The notes under the pieces are model-generated. The model was not told where the DNA came from, made no database searches, and saw only the letters and a program-made list of their open reading frames with translations. Both the position numbers and the translations under genes were made by a program. From positions 1-7,619 of the forward strand of contig DKNB01000019.1 in the NCBI GenBank assembly GCA_002470125.1: 7,619 bases of DNA, read 5' to 3'. Source of the DNA: Gallionellales bacterium UBA7399. GTDB taxonomy: Bacteria; Pseudomonadota; Gammaproteobacteria; Burkholderiales; Gallionellaceae. Positions 6,223-7,619 of this stretch are shown piece after piece (position 1 is the stretch's first letter; each line of letters opens with the position of its first letter).

Positions 6223-7509
6223 CTACTTGATCTTTTTGTATTCAAAAACAAGCTGGCCACTCACCAGGGTGTAGCGCACACCGCCCTGCAGCTCCATGCC
6301 AATGAACGGCGTATTCTTGCCTTGGCTTTTCAACAAGGATGGCTCAACCCTCCAGTACACTTCAGGATCGAATACGCATACATCCGCGACCGATCCAACA
6401 GATAAGTGCCCAGAATCCAAGCCCAACACACGTGCCGGCTGCAAGGTTACTTTATCGACCCCATCAATGAGCGCAAGATTACTCTGCTTCACCCACTTAA
6501 GCATCAAGGGCAAAAGCAATTCGAGTCCAGTGGCGCCAGCCTCTGCCTCGGCAAAGGGTAGCTGTTTAGCGTCTTCATCTACTGGCGTGTGATCAGAGCA
6601 AATTGCATCTATTGACCCATCGATCAAGCCAACGCGCAATGCCTCAAGATCGCGTAGGTCGCGCAACGGTGGCACCAGATAACAGTTTGCATTAAAGAAT
6701 CCAATATCCATCTCAGACAGATGTATATGATTGGCAGACACATCACAGGTAAGTGGCAGGCCTTGCTGTTTGGCGGTGCGTACCAATGCCACCCCCTCTT
6801 TGCTGGAGATGCGGCAGATATGCAGTCTTACGCCAGTCGCACGGGCCAACTCCAGCATGGTTGATAGCGCGATAGTCTCTGCGCACACCGGAATGGCGGG
6901 CAAACCCAATCGCGTCGCCACCTCGCCATTGTGCGCCACGCCCTCCCGAGCCAGAAAGCTGTCTTGAGGACGCAACCAAACACTAAAATCAAAGGTTGCG
7001 GCATACTGCATGGCGCGCATTAGTACACGGGTATCAACCAACGCAGCATCAGCCTGACTGAAGGCTATGCAACCAGCATCAGCCAATTCGGCCATCTCAG
7101 TCAGCTCCTCACCCTTCAATCCGTAAGTCAGCGCACCCACTGGATAAACATGCGCTTGATTCAACGCACGCGCACGATGCTTAAGCATCTCCACCAAGCC
7201 AGGCTCGTCCAGTGGTGGATCGGTATCCGGTGGGCATGCCAGTGTCGTAACCCCACCAGCCACCGCCGCATGCATCTCAGATTCAAGCGTAGCCTTGTAT
7301 TCATAGCCTGGCTCACGCAGTCGTGCAGCAAGATCAATCAGCCCCGGGATTACCACCAAGCCCGTTGCATCTATCAGCTGCTGCACCACAAAGTCAGCTG
7401 GGGGGCTACCGACAGCAATCACCTTGCCGGCCGTAATGAATAAGTCGTGGCATCCATCAATTTTATTTTTAGGATCAACTAGGCGTCCACTCTTAATTTG
7501 AATGTTCAT
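6223..7509 (-). CDS. pyrX: Non-catalytic dihydroorotase homologue PyrX (PyrC'), partner of aspartate carbamoyltransferase
   Basis: 428 residues, of the amidohydrolase-superfamily dihydroorotase type usually annotated pyrC. Active enzymes bind zinc with a D-x-H-x-H-x-REPG motif. Here the stretch is D59-L-A-A-R-L-REPG, so both histidines are replaced (Ala61, Arg63). A further metal-ligand region reads LHICRISS (229-236), with Arg233 where active enzymes have His. CSDHTP (304-309) is kept. The overall fold blocks remain (VIPGLIDL, GGVTTLACPPDTDPP, ATGLELLLPL, PARVLGL, GSVADVCVFDP). In Pseudomonas such inactive PyrC' proteins are structural partners needed for assembly of active PyrB; the same role is inferred here. 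It overlaps pyrB by four bases (ATGA), which implies translational coupling. The frame is open up to 7608, but that extension lies over pyrB, and MNIQIKSGRLVDP is the family-like start. A true dihydroorotase should be encoded elsewhere in the genome. Confidence 0.9.
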   Translation of the reverse strand: MNIQIKSGRLVDPKNKIDGCHDLFITAGKVIAVGSPPADFVVQQLIDATGLVVIPGLIDLAARLREPGYEYKATLESEMHAAVAGGVTTLACPPDTDPPLDEPGLVEMLKHRARALNQAHVYPVGALTYGLKGEELTEMAELADAGCIAFSQADAALVDTRVLMRAMQYAATFDFSVWLRPQDSFLAREGVAHNGEVATRLGLPAIPVCAETIALSTMLELARATGVRLHICRISSKEGVALVRTAKQQGLPLTCDVSANHIHLSEMDIGFFNANCYLVPPLRDLRDLEALRVGLIDGSIDAICSDHTPVDEDAKQLPFAEAEAGATGLELLLPLMLKWVKQSNLALIDGVDKVTLQPARVLGLDSGHLSVGSVADVCVFDPEVYWRVEPSLLKSQGKNTPFIGMELQGGVRYTLVSGQLVFEYKKIK

Positions 7510-7619
7510 TGCTTGCCCCCCGCTAGAGTGCTCATCACCGCCATGCGTACCGCAATACCAAATGTGACCTGTGGCAAAATTACAGATTGCCTTCCGTCCG
7601 CAACACACGACTCTATCTC
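7506..7619 (-). CDS. pyrB: Aspartate carbamoyltransferase PyrB, C-terminal fragment (start lies beyond the right edge)
   Basis: Only the last 37 codons and the stop are in the window. They read EIESCVADGRQSVILPQV, then TFGIAVRMAVMSTLAGGKQ, which match the conserved end of the catalytic chain (VADGxQSVIL, Q-V, GIAVRMAV). PyrB joins carbamoyl phosphate and aspartate in the first committed step of pyrimidine synthesis. The TGA stop overlaps the pyrX ATG in the four-base ATGA arrangement, so the two are cotranscribed and probably translationally coupled, as expected if the proteins form one complex. The active-site regions are outside the window. The call is safe despite the short length because of the matching C-terminal block and the pyrX neighbour. 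Confidence 0.92.
   Translation of the reverse strand, partial: EIESCVADGRQSVILPQVTFGIAVRMAVMSTLAGGKQ

Noticed and set aside
7510..7608. Upstream extension of the pyrX frame by 33 codons
   Set aside because: This stretch is the 3' end of pyrB in another frame; the ATG at 7509 with its ATGA overlap is the natural start.

Overview
This window is an ordinary, densely packed housekeeping segment of a proteobacterial chromosome. It is most likely betaproteobacterial. The evidence is protein type and gene order: a Dcd of the YGTSSYGYDVR / GKSTYARCG type next to mrp (apbC), metG divergent from mrp, the coaE-zapD-yacG cluster, a Nudix hydrolase fused to a ThiE-like domain, and a pyrB-pyrX pair with a metal-site-less dihydroorotase homologue. 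Base composition looks close to balanced by eye. I see no tRNA, rRNA, mobile element, CRISPR array or phage gene, and the genus cannot be fixed from the sequence alone.

Layout. Minus strand, left: mrp (437-1531) followed by dcd (starts at 374, runs off the left edge), probably one mrp-dcd transcript. A 116-bp divergent intergenic region (1532-1647) separates mrp from metG. Plus strand: metG (1648-3435), coaE (3435-4046, overlapping metG by one base), zapD (4127-4882, GTG start, its own candidate promoter) and the very small yacG (4968-5123). yacG then meets mutT (5129-6139, minus strand) head-on with only 5 bp between the stop codons. Minus strand, right: pyrB (only its last 37 codons, 7506-7619), pyrX (6223-7509, overlapping pyrB by 4 bp) and mutT behind a recognisable promoter. 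No gap between genes exceeds about 120 bp.

How the genes work together. These are core functions: Fe-S cluster delivery (Mrp), dCTP deamination for dTTP supply (Dcd), methionyl-tRNA formation (MetG), the last step of CoA synthesis (CoaE), FtsZ bundling at the division ring (ZapD), gyrase inhibition (YacG), nucleotide-pool sanitising (MutT) and pyrimidine synthesis (PyrB with its non-catalytic partner PyrX). I find no undescribed system here. The points worth a second look are protein details: the PyrX pseudoenzyme, a MetG without the C-terminal tRNA-binding domain, an Asn in the CoaE Walker A motif, the MutT-ThiE fusion with an unusual N-terminal insertion, and a dyad lying over the likely metG promoter.
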